A DNA stretch of 64,000 nucleotides, from positions 1 to 64,000 of the forward strand of contig NZ_JABBXF010000015.1 in assembly GCF_013030945.1 (NCBI RefSeq), in the 5' to 3' direction. The position numbers and the translations under genes are program-made. The notes beneath the pieces were generated by a model. It saw nothing but the letters and a program-made list of their open reading frames with translations. It was not told where the DNA came from and made no database searches. The number at the start of each line of letters is the position of its first letter. Within the stretch, counting starts at the first letter, position 1. This document shows, one piece after another, positions 25,231 to 35,793 of this stretch. The stretch comes from Streptomyces morookaense. Its GTDB lineage: Bacteria; Actinomycetota; Actinomycetes; Streptomycetales; Streptomycetaceae.

Positions 25231-27231
25231 TTGCGAGGATCGCAACAACACCGGTCACGGCAGGCGCCCCGCAGAGGGCTCCGAAGAAGCCGCCGTACTT
25301 CCCGGGCGGCCGGCGCAGTCGCGTCGGCCGCCCTCCTGCTCCCGGTGGTCGCCGCCGCCCCCGCGGTGCCGGCCGAGCAGCCCCGATCGGCCGCGTTGCA
25401 GCAGGAGTTCACCGCCGCCGCGGCGAAGTACCACGTCCCGCAGAGCGTGCTGCTCGGCGTCGCCTATCTGGAGTCGCGCTGGGACTCCCACGCCGGGGCC
25501 CCCAGCGTCACCGGCGGCTACGGCCCGATGCATCTGACGGACGCGGCCACCGCGGTGGCCGCCGCGGGCGAGCGGGACGAGGCCGCGGGGGACGCCCGCG
25601 GCGAATCCGACCGGCCGCGTGCCGCCGGCCGCATGTCCGTCCCCGCACCGGCGGTCCTCCCCGCCCGGCTGCGCACCCTCCCCCACGCCGCCGAGCTCAC
25701 CGGGCTGCCGGCCGGGCAGCTGCGCAGCAGCACCGCGGCCAACCTGCGGGGCGGCGCGGCCCTGCTCGCGGACGCGCAGAAGCGGCTGGGTCTGGCCGAC
25801 GGCGGCAGCCCCGCCGACTGGTACGGAGCGGTGGCCGCGTACTCCGGCGCCACCGACTCGGCGACGGCGGCCACCTTCGCCGACGACGTCTTCGACGCGA
25901 TCCGCGCCGGCCGGCAGCGCATCACCGACGCGGGCCAGGCCGTCACCCTGCCCGGCACCCCCGGGCTCACCCCCCGCACCGAGCAGCTCGGCCGGCTCCG
26001 GCTGCCGCCCCTGCATTCCGGCGACCAGGTGGAATGCCCGCGCTCGGTGGCCTGCGAGTCGATCCCCGCGCCGTACCAGAAGCTCGACAACGGAAAGGAC
26101 TACGGCAACCACGACGTCGCCGACCGGCCCCGCTCCCAGAAGGTCGACTTCATCGTCGTCCATGACACGGAAGGCACCTGGGAGGGCACGGTCAAGCTGG
26201 TCCAGGACCCGACGTACGTCTCCTGGAACTACACGGTGCGCTCCAACGACGGGCACATCGCCCAGCATGTGCCGACCAAGGACGTGGCCTGGCACGCGGG
26301 CAACTGGTACGTGAACGCCAAGTCGGTGGGCATCGAGCACGAGGGCTTCCTGGCCCAGCCGGACGCCTGGTACACGGAGGAGATGTACCTGTCGTCCGCC
26401 AAGCTGGTGCGCTATCTGGCCCAGAAGCTGGACATCCCGCTGGACCGCCAGCACATCCTGGGGCACGACAACGTCCCCGGCACCACCGCGGCCACGATCA
26501 AGGGCATGCACACCGACCCCGGCCCCTACTGGGACTGGGACCACTACTTCGGTCTGCTGGGCAAGCGCTTCCGCTCCACGGCGAGCCCCTTCAGCGGCAT
26601 GGTCACCATCGACCCGGACTACGACGAGAACCGCCCGGACTACACCGGCTGCGTCAAGCCCGGCGAGCCCTGCGCCCCGCACGGCTCGGGCGCGGTGCGG
26701 CTGCACACGGCGCCGGACGAGAGCGCACCGCTCGTGCAGGACGTCGGGCTGCACGGCGACGACCCGTCCACGACCGGCGTCAACGACACGGGCGCCCGCG
26801 CCTCCACCGGGCAGCAGTTCGCCGTCGCCGACCGCCGGGGCGACTGGACGGCCATCTGGTACCTGGGGCAGAAGGCCTGGTTCCACAACCCCTGGTGGCA
26901 GCCGACGGCCCTGAATGCGAGCGGCGAGTTCGTCACCCCGCGGGAGGGGCTGGACGAGATCCCGGTGTACGGGCGGGCCTTCCCCGAGAAGGAGGCCTAT
27001 CCGCAGGGCGTCCCCGTGCAGACCGTGGAGCCGCTGCCGTACAAGCTCCTCGCCGGGCAGGCCTACGTCCTGGGCCAGCGGTCCCCGAGCGAGTATCTGT
27101 GGGCGACCACCTTCGAACCGGCGGGCCACCAGGTGATCCGTGGCAAGGACGTCTACTACGAGATCCAGTTCGGGCACCGGGTGGCCTTCGTCAAGGCCTC
27201 GGACGTCACGCTCCGGCCCTCGAACCGCTGA
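25231..27231 (+). CDS. Secreted N-acetylmuramoyl-L-alanine amidase (PGRP/Amidase_2) with lysozyme-like front domain
   Basis: 666 aa, TTG start with AGAGGAGG 5 nt upstream. A twin-arginine-rich signal (~1-50) leads to a transglycosylase-like helical segment (SVLLGVAYLESRWDSH...GGYGPMHL). Then comes an amidase_2 domain with FIVVHDTEGTWEG, HAGNWYVN, IEHEG and ILGHDNVPGTT giving the zinc His residues, and a C-terminal SH3-like wall-binding part (VAVADRRGDWTAIWYLGQKAWFHNP). It should cut peptidoglycan stem peptides. It is probably a housekeeping autolysin or a growth/germination enzyme. Confidence 0.9.
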   Translation: MRGSQQHRSRQAPRRGLRRSRRTSRAAGAVASAALLLPVVAAAPAVPAEQPRSAALQQEFTAAAAKYHVPQSVLLGVAYLESRWDSHAGAPSVTGGYGPMHLTDAATAVAAAGERDEAAGDARGESDRPRAAGRMSVPAPAVLPARLRTLPHAAELTGLPAGQLRSSTAANLRGGAALLADAQKRLGLADGGSPADWYGAVAAYSGATDSATAATFADDVFDAIRAGRQRITDAGQAVTLPGTPGLTPRTEQLGRLRLPPLHSGDQVECPRSVACESIPAPYQKLDNGKDYGNHDVADRPRSQKVDFIVVHDTEGTWEGTVKLVQDPTYVSWNYTVRSNDGHIAQHVPTKDVAWHAGNWYVNAKSVGIEHEGFLAQPDAWYTEEMYLSSAKLVRYLAQKLDIPLDRQHILGHDNVPGTTAATIKGMHTDPGPYWDWDHYFGLLGKRFRSTASPFSGMVTIDPDYDENRPDYTGCVKPGEPCAPHGSGAVRLHTAPDESAPLVQDVGLHGDDPSTTGVNDTGARASTGQQFAVADRRGDWTAIWYLGQKAWFHNPWWQPTALNASGEFVTPREGLDEIPVYGRAFPEKEAYPQGVPVQTVEPLPYKLLAGQAYVLGQRSPSEYLWATTFEPAGHQVIRGKDVYYEIQFGHRVAFVKASDVTLRPSNR

Positions 27232-27256
27232 GCCCCTTTGCGGACAGGACAGCGCA

Positions 27257-27290
27257 GGAGCCCGGCACGGCGTCGGCCGTGCCGGGCTCC
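27257..27290. terminator. Bidirectional terminator hairpin
   Basis: A 15-bp GGAGCCCGGCACGGC stem with a 4-nt loop between the convergent amidase and 166-aa genes. Confidence 0.88.
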
Positions 27291-27310
27291 CGTCCGGTCG
27301 TGAAGGGGGC

Positions 27311-27811
27311 TCAGCCCGCCTGGAACATCTCCGCGGGCAGCGGCTTGAGCAGCTGGTACAGGTCGTCGGTGATCGGCCGGTCCCAGCTGGCGATGGTGAC
27401 GAGCACACCGTCGCTGCGGTCGAACTGGGTGCAGGCGATGCGGCCCTCGGAGCACTTCAGCCGGCGCACGATGAGGAGGTTGTCCTCGTGCATCACGGGG
27501 ACGTCCTCGGTCTCCAGCACCTCCACCGGCTCCTCGTTGCCCAGGGCCGCGAGCAGCTGGGCCACCTCGAAGGGCACCTGGCCCTCGGCGAGCTCCCGGG
27601 CCGGGGAGCCCTCGGGCAGATTGCCGATGATCATCGCGGGGCCGCGTCCGCCGAACAGGTCGTAGCGGAGGAAGACGCCCTGGCAGCTCCCGTCGGGCGC
27701 GGGCAGCAGCCCGGCCCCGAGATCGCCCGGCCAGTCCCCCGGGTCCATGGCGAGGACGTCGAAGTCCGGCCCGGCGGGGGTGGCGGCGCTGCGGCGGCGG
27801 AGGAAGGACAT
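27311..27811 (-). CDS. Conserved actinobacterial protein, unknown
   Basis: 166 aa. No signal or membrane segment. It starts MSFLRRR and has ordered beta/alpha sequence (GVFLRYDLFGGRGPAMIIG, VEVLETEDVPVMHEDNLLIVRRL). The family is common in Streptomyces but not named to my knowledge. Confidence 0.75.
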   Translation of the reverse strand: MSFLRRRSAATPAGPDFDVLAMDPGDWPGDLGAGLLPAPDGSCQGVFLRYDLFGGRGPAMIIGNLPEGSPARELAEGQVPFEVAQLLAALGNEEPVEVLETEDVPVMHEDNLLIVRRLKCSEGRIACTQFDRSDGVLVTIASWDRPITDDLYQLLKPLPAEMFQAG

Positions 27812-27881
27812 GGCTCCATCCTACGGGGGCGCCGTCCGTGGTTGCTCGCACCGTCCCCGCACTCTCGCGGGGCCCCGGCCG

Positions 27882-28121
27882 TCAGGTGAGGTCGAACTCG
27901 CCCTCGCGGGCGCCGAGGACGAAGGCGCGCCACTCCCCCGGCGGGAAGATCAGCTTCGGGCCGTCCGGGTTTCCCCCGCTGCGCATGGCGACGAAGCCCT
28001 CGACGAAGGCGACCTGGACTCCGCTCGTGCGCCCCTGGCTGCTCGTCTGCCAGATGGCGTTGGCGAGGTCGAGATCGGGAGCCGCTTCGCCCGCCCATGC
28101 TTGCGTCGTACCGTCCGCCAC
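27882..28121 (-). CDS. DUF397 protein
   Basis: 79 aa. Family pattern: IWQTSSQG, VQVAFVEGFVAMRSGG, then FPPGEWRAFVLGAREGEFDL. The GTG at 28121 has GGGAGGAG 7 nt upstream. DUF397 genes usually sit beside an XRE helix-turn-helix partner; none is here, so this one is an orphan or acts with a distant regulator. Confidence 0.85.
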   Translation of the reverse strand: MADGTTQAWAGEAAPDLDLANAIWQTSSQGRTSGVQVAFVEGFVAMRSGGNPDGPKLIFPPGEWRAFVLGAREGEFDLT

Positions 28122-28206
28122 GTCCGCACTCCTCCCGGCTCGTCGTCCCGGCCCCAACCCTAGCGAGCGATGCCGCCGCCGCACAGGCCGCCCGCAGGAG
28201 GTTGCG

Positions 28207-29405
<1,199 letters not shown>

Positions 29406-29409
<4 letters not shown>

Positions 29410-30362
29410 GGACGGCGCTCCCCCTCCAGGACGGCGACGAGGTTGTGCTGCAGGCACGGGCCCGACGTGGCGTGGGCCAGGGCCCGGTCCGACTCGCCGC
29501 GCCGGATGCGGTCCGCGGCCTCGCCGATCCGGATCAGGCCCGTGGCCATGACCGGGTCGGCGGCCGGGGCGCCGCCGGACGGGGTGACCACGACGTCGTC
29601 GGTCAGCCGCAACTCCCTGCGCAGGATCACCTCCTGGGCGGGGTGGGACGCGTGGAGCTCGGCGGTGTCCACGGGCGCCTCGAAGGCTCCGGCGCGTTCG
29701 GCGGCGAGGCGGGTGGAGGGCGACCGGGTGAGGTCGCGCACGCCGAGGGCGTGGGGCTCGATGCGGTGGTCGATGCCGTGGATCCAGGCGGGGCGTGCGC
29801 ACATCGCACGGGCCCGGTCCCCGGCGGCGAGCACCACGGCCGCGGCACCGTCGACGACGGTGCTGCCGGGCCCGGGCGGCACGGTCCCGCCCGCGTCGGC
29901 GAGGGCCTGTGCCTGGAGTCCGGCGAGGGCGGCCGGTCCGGGCCACAACGGGGCCGTGCAGCAAGGGTCGAGCTGCCGGGTGAGGACGTCCTCCAGGTCG
30001 CCGGCCGTGGGTTTGCCGCAGGCGTAGACGAGGGCGGTGTCCGCGTCTCCGGTGAGCAGTTTCACCCAGGCCTCGTACAGCGCCCAGGCCCCGTCCGCCT
30101 CCACGTGGGACTCGGCGACCGGCGGCCAGGCGCCGACGCCGTCGAGGGTCATGGTGAAGGAGAAGGGCCGGCCGGCGAGGTAGTCGCTGGAGCCCGAGCA
30201 GGTGAAGTCGGCTTCGCCGGGCGCCAGTCCGGCCTGTGCGAGCACGTCGGTGAGGACGGGCAGCAGCATCTCGGTCTCCGACAGCCCTGGGTCGGGGGCC
30301 ACGCTCTGTGCGAAGGCGACGACGGCGATGTCGCGCAAGGTGGCGCGCAAGTGGCCGGTCAC
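29406..30362 (-). CDS. Thiolase-like partner subunit
   Basis: 318 aa. Thiolase fold again but shorter: TLRDIAVVAFAQSVAP, DFTCSGSSDYLAGRP, GGAPAADPVMATGLIRIGEAAD. It is probably the non-identical partner of the 400-aa protein. The GTG start overlaps the OB-fold gene stop (GTGA, 30362-30359). Confidence 0.85.
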
Positions 30363-31300
30363 AGCAGCCCCTTGTAGGTGTCGTAGGCGGCGTCGGGTTC
30401 GCCGGTGGGCCGGTAGTGGTCGGGGTGGCGGCCGTCGCCGGTCCATACGGGCTCGACGCGCAGGCCCATGCGCACCTGCTCGCAGGGGATCCCGGCGATG
30501 CGCCCGTGGAGGGCGAGGTCGGCGCCGTCGAGGGCGATGTGGGCGTAGACGTACGGCACGTCGATGTCCAGGTGCCGCGCCTTGATGTTGACCACGCAGA
30601 AGGTGGTGACGGTGCCACGGGGTCCGACGTCGACCTCCTCGGCGGTGGCGACACCGCAGGTGGGGCAGACGCCGCGGGGCGGGACGTACACCTTGCGGCA
30701 GGCGGGGCAGCGTTCGCCGGTGATGCGGTGCCGGGCGAGGGCGTCGAGGTGGCGGCTCTGGGCGCGGCCGGGGGTGTAGGTGTAGTCGAGCCGGGCGGGG
30801 GTGGTGAGGACGGTGACGGGGTCGGCGAACTGCCCGCTGTGAGGGGTGACGTGGGCCCGCCTCTCCTCACCCCCATACGGCTCGAAGCAGGCGATGTCGG
30901 TGATGGCGCCGGTGCGCTCGGCCGCCCAGCGGATACGGACCCGCATGCCGGTGTGCACGGCCTCGGGCCCGGGGGCGTCGAGGGCGTGCAGCAGGGCGGT
31001 GTCGGCGCCGTCGAGGCGGACGAGCACCCAGGCGAAGGGGGTGCGCAGCGGTCGCTTGGGGCGCGGATCGGGCTCCCAGGACCAGGTGGTGACGGTGCCG
31101 GTGCTGCCGACCTCGACGAGGTCGCGGAGCTCCTCGGCGGTGCCGGGGTCGTACTCGGCGGGCGGGACGAGGACCCGCCCGTCGGCGGTGCGCACGCCGA
31201 GGACGGTGCGTTCGCGCAGCCCGGTGAGAAAGGCACTCTGCACGGGCCCGAGGGACCGGGTGAAGGGAAACTCGACCACGAGGGGGGCTGTGAGAGCCAT
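30359..31300 (-). CDS. Tandem OB-fold/zinc-ribbon (DUF35) protein
   Basis: 313 aa. The second half has the zinc ribbon CPACRKVYVPPRGVCPTC and an OB-fold (TVTTFCVVNIKARHLDIDVPY). The first half is a second OB-like domain without Cys. DUF35 proteins bind to thiolase-like enzymes and help the acyl-CoA reaction, which fits the two downstream genes. The ATG has AGGAGG about 7 nt upstream; it heads the operon. Confidence 0.88.
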   Translation of the reverse strand: MALTAPLVVEFPFTRSLGPVQSAFLTGLRERTVLGVRTADGRVLVPPAEYDPGTAEELRDLVEVGSTGTVTTWSWEPDPRPKRPLRTPFAWVLVRLDGADTALLHALDAPGPEAVHTGMRVRIRWAAERTGAITDIACFEPYGGEERRAHVTPHSGQFADPVTVLTTPARLDYTYTPGRAQSRHLDALARHRITGERCPACRKVYVPPRGVCPTCGVATAEEVDVGPRGTVTTFCVVNIKARHLDIDVPYVYAHIALDGADLALHGRIAGIPCEQVRMGLRVEPVWTGDGRHPDHYRPTGEPDAAYDTYKGLL

Positions 31301-31330
31301 GGGGCACCTCCTGGGTACTGGTACCGATAC

Positions 31331-31362
31331 CACGCCCCGTAAGGGGCGCGGGGAACTGCGCG
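31331..31362. repeat. Interspersed hairpin repeat copy
   Basis: CGCCCC GTAA GGGGCG hairpin followed by GGGGAACTGCGCGA. It lies upstream of the OB-fold operon, in inverted orientation to the copy at 31436. Confidence 0.8.
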
Positions 31363-31435
31363 ACAAGCCCCCACCGGCCCGCAGGGGTCCGGGGCGCAGC
31401 CCCGAGTGCTTCGACCGCGGGCGCGTCGTGGCTGA

Positions 31436-31467
31436 GCGCGCAGTTCCCCGCGCCCCTTACGGGGCGC
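31436..31467. repeat. Interspersed hairpin repeat copy, inverted; terminator of the crotonase gene
   Basis: GCGCAGTTCCCCGCGCCCC form of the repeat with a GCGCCCC/GGGGCGC stem that ends at the crotonase stop codon. Together with 31331 it makes an inverted pair about 70 bp apart. Confidence 0.8.
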
Positions 31468-32276
31468 TAGGCACGCCGGAACACGGCGACCCGTTTCTCC
31501 ACAAAGGCCCGAGCCCCCTCCTTGGCATCGGCAGTGCCGAAAATCCCCATACCGCGGTCGAGTTCGACCGCAAGAGCCTCGACCTCGCCCATCCCGGCGG
31601 TCTCATAGGCGCAAGCCTTCACCGCCTCCACCGCCAACGGCCCGTTGGCATTGATCAGTTCGGCGGTCTCCAACGCCTTCCGCAGGGCGGTCCCGTCCGG
31701 CACGACATGGCCGATCAGCCCGATGCGCTGCGCTTCGGCTGCGCCGTACGGGCGTCCGGTGAGCAGCATCTCCAGGGCGTGGGTGCGCGGGATCTGCCGG
31801 GGCAGGCGGACGGTTGAGCCGCCGATGGGGAAGAGGCCGCGCCGGACCTCGAACAGGCCGAAGACGGCGCTCTGTCCGGCGATGCGGATGTCGGTGCCCT
31901 GGAGGATCTCGGTGCCGCCGGCCACGCACGGCCCCTCGACGGCGGCGATGACGGGCTTGCGCGGCCGGTGGTGGCGGAGCATGGCCTTCCAGTGCAGGTC
32001 GGGGTCGGCCCGGAAGCGGGCGCGTACGGAGTCGTCGCCGCCGTCGGGTTCTCCCGTGCGGGCGAGGGCCTTGAGGTCCATGCCGGAGCAGAAGGCGCCG
32101 CCCGCGCCGGTGAGGACGATCGAGCGGATGCCGTCGTCGGCGTCCGCGGCGAGCCAGCCGTCGTACAGGCCGGCCAGCATCGGGAGCGACAGGGCGTTCT
32201 TCGCCTCGGGCCGGTCGAGGGTGAGCACGAGGGTCGCACCGACGCGCTCCACGGTGAGGTGTCCGTTGCCGTCCAT
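31467..32276 (-). CDS. Enoyl-CoA hydratase/isomerase (crotonase) family
   Basis: 269 aa. Crotonase fold: LVLTLDRPEAKNALS, SIVLTGAGGAFCSGMDL (first oxyanion block), AAVEGPCVAGGTEIL and FPIGGSTVRLPRQIP. The general-base Glu region (GTEIL) is present. The ATG at 32276 was chosen over a TTG at 32312 because the fold starts right after it; the Shine-Dalgarno site is weak. It acts on enoyl-CoA in fatty or aromatic acid breakdown, fitting the ligases nearby. Confidence 0.9.
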   Translation of the reverse strand: MDGNGHLTVERVGATLVLTLDRPEAKNALSLPMLAGLYDGWLAADADDGIRSIVLTGAGGAFCSGMDLKALARTGEPDGGDDSVRARFRADPDLHWKAMLRHHRPRKPVIAAVEGPCVAGGTEILQGTDIRIAGQSAVFGLFEVRRGLFPIGGSTVRLPRQIPRTHALEMLLTGRPYGAAEAQRIGLIGHVVPDGTALRKALETAELINANGPLAVEAVKACAYETAGMGEVEALAVELDRGMGIFGTADAKEGARAFVEKRVAVFRRA

Positions 32277-32379
32277 GCCGCACAGGGTGCAGGAGGGTGC
32301 GGGGCGGTACAAGAGATTTCTGACAACCCGTCAGTTTTCTTGGCGCCGGCCCTTCCCGCCGCCCCGGCCCGGCGCTCTA

Positions 32380-33984
32380 ATGGCCGCCGTGGACTACAAC
32401 CTCGCCGATCTCTTCGAGTCCGTCGCCGACACGGTGCCCGCCCGGGAGGCGCTCGTCCACCTCGGCCCGCCCGGCGGCGCCGCCCGCCGGCTCACGTACG
32501 CGCAGCTCGACGCGGCGGCCAACCGGCTGGCCCACCACCTGCGCGACAGCGGCATCGCGCCGGGCGAGCACGTGGGTCTCCACCTCTACAACGGCGTCGA
32601 GTACCTCCAGACCGTGCTGGCCTGCCTGAAGATCCGGGCGGTGCCGGTGAACATCAACTACCGCTACGTGGCGGACGAGCTGGCCCGCCTGTACCGCGAC
32701 ACGGACCTGGTGGCGGTGGTCTTCGACGCCGAGTTCACGCAGCGGGTGGCGGAGGCGCTGCCGCGGACGAGGATGCTGAGGCATCTGGTGCAGGTGGGAA
32801 CTACGGAGGAACCCCGTATCAACGCGGTCCCCTTCACGGAAGCCGAGGCATCCGGCTCCCCCGGGCGGGACTTCCCGTCCCGCTCCGGCGACGACCGCTT
32901 CATCATCTGCACCGGCGGCACCACCGGCATGCCCAAGGGCGTGGTCTGGCGGCAGGAGGACCTCTTCTTCTCCGGCCTCGGCGGCGGCGCCCCGACGGGC
33001 AGGCCGGTCGAACGCCCGGAGGAACTGGCCGAGCGGGTGGCGGCGGGCGGGGAGGGGCTGGTCTTCTTCCCCACCGCGCCGCTGATGCACGGCACGTCCA
33101 CGCTCACCGCGTTCATCGCCTTCGGCTTCGGCCAGAAGACCGTGCTGCACCGCAAGTTCGTGCCGGAGGACGTCCTGCGGACGGTGGCGCAGGAGCGCGT
33201 CACCAGCGTGTCGCTGGTGGGCGACGCCATGCTGCGCCCCCTGGTGGACGCACTCGCCGGCCCGCTGCGGGGCACCGACTGCTCGTCGCTGCTGAGCGTG
33301 AGCAGCTCGGGGGCGGTGCTGTCGCGCACGGTGCGGGAGGAGTTCACGGCCCTGCTGCCCGGGGTGCTGCTGCTCAACAACTTCGGCTCGTCCGAGTCGG
33401 GCTTCAACGGCACGGCCACACAGGACGGAAAGGGTTTCCGGATTCGCGTCAACAACCGTACGGCGGTGGTGGATCCGGTGACTCACCGCCCGGTGGCCGC
33501 GGGCGAACCCGGACGGCTCGCCCAGCACGGGCACGTCCCCCTGGGCTACTACAACGATCCCGAGCTGACCGCCCGGACGTTCTTCCACGAGCAGGGCGAA
33601 CGGTGGGTGCTGCTGGGGGACATGGCGACGGTCGGCACGGACGGCGTCGTCACGGTGCTCGGGCGCGGGTCGCAGTGCATCAACACGGGTGGCGAGAAGG
33701 TGTTCCCGGAGGAGGTGGAGGAGGTGCTGAAGGCGCACCCGGGCGTGTACGACGCGGTGGTGGCGGGGGCGCCGGACGAGCGGTGGGGCGAACGGGTGGC
33801 GGCGGTCGTACAGCCGCGTCCGGGGGTTGCGACTCCGTCGCAGGGAGCCTTGCAGGCGCATTGCCGGGAACGGCTGGCGGGGTACAAGGTGCCGCGTGTG
33901 GTGGTGTTCGCCGATTGCATACGGCGGTCGCCGAGCGGCAAGGCGGATTACCGGTGGGCGCGGGGGGTGGTGGGTGGGGGATGA
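32380..33984 (+). CDS. Acyl-CoA synthetase (adenylate-forming, FadD-like)
   Basis: 534 aa. ANL-family motifs: IICTGGTTGMPKGVVW (A3, ~180-195), NNFGSSESG (A5), and GRGSQCINTGGEKVFPEEVEEVL with the C-terminal lysine in RSPSGKADYRW. It activates a carboxylic acid as an acyl-CoA, substrate unknown. It is divergent from the crotonase gene with about 100 bp between. No clear Shine-Dalgarno site precedes the ATG at 32380, so a start at GTG 32389 or a leaderless transcript is possible. Confidence 0.9.
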   Translation: MAAVDYNLADLFESVADTVPAREALVHLGPPGGAARRLTYAQLDAAANRLAHHLRDSGIAPGEHVGLHLYNGVEYLQTVLACLKIRAVPVNINYRYVADELARLYRDTDLVAVVFDAEFTQRVAEALPRTRMLRHLVQVGTTEEPRINAVPFTEAEASGSPGRDFPSRSGDDRFIICTGGTTGMPKGVVWRQEDLFFSGLGGGAPTGRPVERPEELAERVAAGGEGLVFFPTAPLMHGTSTLTAFIAFGFGQKTVLHRKFVPEDVLRTVAQERVTSVSLVGDAMLRPLVDALAGPLRGTDCSSLLSVSSSGAVLSRTVREEFTALLPGVLLLNNFGSSESGFNGTATQDGKGFRIRVNNRTAVVDPVTHRPVAAGEPGRLAQHGHVPLGYYNDPELTARTFFHEQGERWVLLGDMATVGTDGVVTVLGRGSQCINTGGEKVFPEEVEEVLKAHPGVYDAVVAGAPDERWGERVAAVVQPRPGVATPSQGALQAHCRERLAGYKVPRVVVFADCIRRSPSGKADYRWARGVVGGG

Positions 33985-34040
33985 TGCCCCGGTCCCGCCC
34001 CAGGGCGCATCGTCACCGGCGGATCCCCCTCCCCGCGGGC

Positions 34041-34724
34041 CTACAGGCCGCTGCGGATGCGGCGGCCGCTGATCGTGCCGAGCCTGATGCGCACCCAGGT
34101 GTCCCGTCCGCCGCCCGGCCAGGGCTGCGGGTCGGCGCTCTCGCGCAGGCGCTGCTGCTCCTGCGGGTCGGTGACCGGTTCGGCCATTCCTCTGACGAGG
34201 ATGCTCCATCCCTCGTTGCGTGCCTCGTCGATCCTGTCGACCTCGAAGGCGACCTCACCGCCGACGGCGCTCGCGAGCACGCCTCCGGCGGCCGTGCGGA
34301 AGATGATGGCGTCACCGGCGAACCTGTAGTTGACGGGTGCGGCCTCCAGGCCCTCCGACCTGGCGAAGACCACTCGGCCGATGCCGCCCGCCGCGAGTTT
34401 CTCCCAGCACTCCGCGAGCGGGAGCTCTTCGAGGACCGGGGCACGCGCCGGGGAACCGCCACCCGGCGGGTGCTGGGTGACCCCTCCCAGCAGGGCGGAG
34501 ACCGAGGTACCCAGTGCGCCGGCCAGGGCGGTGAGTGTCTGCAGCGAGACGACACCCGCTCGCGACTCCACGTAGGCGAGGTAACCGGCGTCCATGCCGG
34601 CCCGGGCAGCGGTCTCCTCACGCGTCAGGCCCAGTTCCTCCCTGCGCTGCGCCACGCGCCGCCCGAGATCACTGCCGGGAGGTACCCGTGAGGAGCCGGC
34701 CTCGTCATCTGGTTCCGCGGCCAT
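34041..34724 (-). CDS. XRE helix-turn-helix fused to a pyridoxamine-phosphate-oxidase-like domain
   Basis: 227 aa. N-terminal HTH (~20-75: LGRRVAQRREELGLTREETAARAGMDAGYLAYVES), then a PPOX/flavin-type beta-barrel (VVFARSEGLEAAPVNYRFAGDAIIFRT...FEVDRIDEARNEGWSILVRG). It probably binds a flavin or F420 and DNA, linking redox state to transcription. The ATG has GGGGAC about 6 nt upstream. It is divergent from the universal stress gene and lies in a dormancy-like block. Confidence 0.88.
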   Translation of the reverse strand: MAAEPDDEAGSSRVPPGSDLGRRVAQRREELGLTREETAARAGMDAGYLAYVESRAGVVSLQTLTALAGALGTSVSALLGGVTQHPPGGGSPARAPVLEELPLAECWEKLAAGGIGRVVFARSEGLEAAPVNYRFAGDAIIFRTAAGGVLASAVGGEVAFEVDRIDEARNEGWSILVRGMAEPVTDPQEQQRLRESADPQPWPGGGRDTWVRIRLGTISGRRIRSGL

Positions 34725-34904
34725 GCCGTGTCCCCGTTCCTCGCCGCAAACAGCGCTTTCCTCCCTATCTTCCCCAGCCCGGCTGCCGCCCGCACTCCCG
34801 GAGCCCGGACGTGCCCGGACATGCCACGAAGGCGACGCCGAGAGATGGTGGATGCGGAGAGCTGTGCCCAATGGGGCCGGCGGACCGGGAAGGCGGTGAG
34901 CAGG

Positions 34905-35774
34905 ATGGTTCAACCCGTAGTGGTGGGCGTCGACGGGTCGGACGGCAGCCTCGCCGCCCTCGACTGGGCCGTGGAGGAAGCCGCCCGCCTCCGGCTTCCT
35001 CTGCGTGTGGTCCACGCGTCGCTCTGGGAACGCTACGAAGTAGCAGTCCCTTCTTTCAGCGGTGAACGGCCGGCGGAGGAGGTCGCGGCTCAACGCATCG
35101 TCGCCTCGTCGGAACAACGTGCCCGGCAGCTCTGCCCCGACGTGGAGGTGAACGCCGTGACAGCGCCGGACGACGCCGCTCAGGCCCTCGTGGCGGAGTC
35201 CGACAACGCGTCCCTACTGGTGACCGGCCGCTCGGGGCGCGGAGCCGTCAAGGAGCTCCTGCTGGGCTCGGTCAGCCTCGCCGTCGCGGGCCGCGCCCGC
35301 TGCCCGGTCGTCGTCGTACGCGGCGAGGGACGCAACATCAAGGGCATGAGCCACCGGGTGGTCGTCGCCGTGGGTGAGGCGGACGAGGCCGCCACCGCCG
35401 TACGCTTCGCGTTCCGCGAGGCCGCGGCCCGCGGCTGCGAGCTGCAGGCCGTACGAGCCTGGCGCAGCCCTCAGCAGCCGACGGATCCACTGAGCGTGCT
35501 CGACTCCGCCGCCCGGTCCTACGAGACGTGGGCGAAGGCCGTCCTGGACGAAGTGCTGGAGGAGTCCCTGGCCGAGCACCCGGACGTCTCCGTCACCCGC
35601 ACGGTGGTGGAAGGGCCGACGCACCACGTGCTGCTCGGGCCGGCCGCCGACGCCGACCTTCTGGTCCTCGGGGCCACCCGGCGGCAGGACGGGGTCGGGC
35701 TGCACCTGGGCCGGGTCAGTCACACGGCTCTGCATCGCGCGGGCTGCCCTGTGGCGGTGGTGCCCCACCGGTGA
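34905..35774 (+). CDS. Universal stress protein, two UspA domains
   Basis: 289 aa. Two UspA domains, ~1-140 and ~148-289. The ATP-binding glycine motif G-x2-G-x9-G-S is seen in GRSGRGAVKELLLGSVS (first domain), with LVLGATRRQDGVGLHLGRVSH in the second. Typical of hypoxia- or dormancy-induced genes; such genes cluster in Streptomyces under OsdR-type control. The start ATG at 34905 fits the domain edge (VVVGVDGSDGS). Confidence 0.9.
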   Translation: MVQPVVVGVDGSDGSLAALDWAVEEAARLRLPLRVVHASLWERYEVAVPSFSGERPAEEVAAQRIVASSEQRARQLCPDVEVNAVTAPDDAAQALVAESDNASLLVTGRSGRGAVKELLLGSVSLAVAGRARCPVVVVRGEGRNIKGMSHRVVVAVGEADEAATAVRFAFREAAARGCELQAVRAWRSPQQPTDPLSVLDSAARSYETWAKAVLDEVLEESLAEHPDVSVTRTVVEGPTHHVLLGPAADADLLVLGATRRQDGVGLHLGRVSHTALHRAGCPVAVVPHR

Positions 35775-35793
35775 GAGCCGGCGCGCCCGTTCA

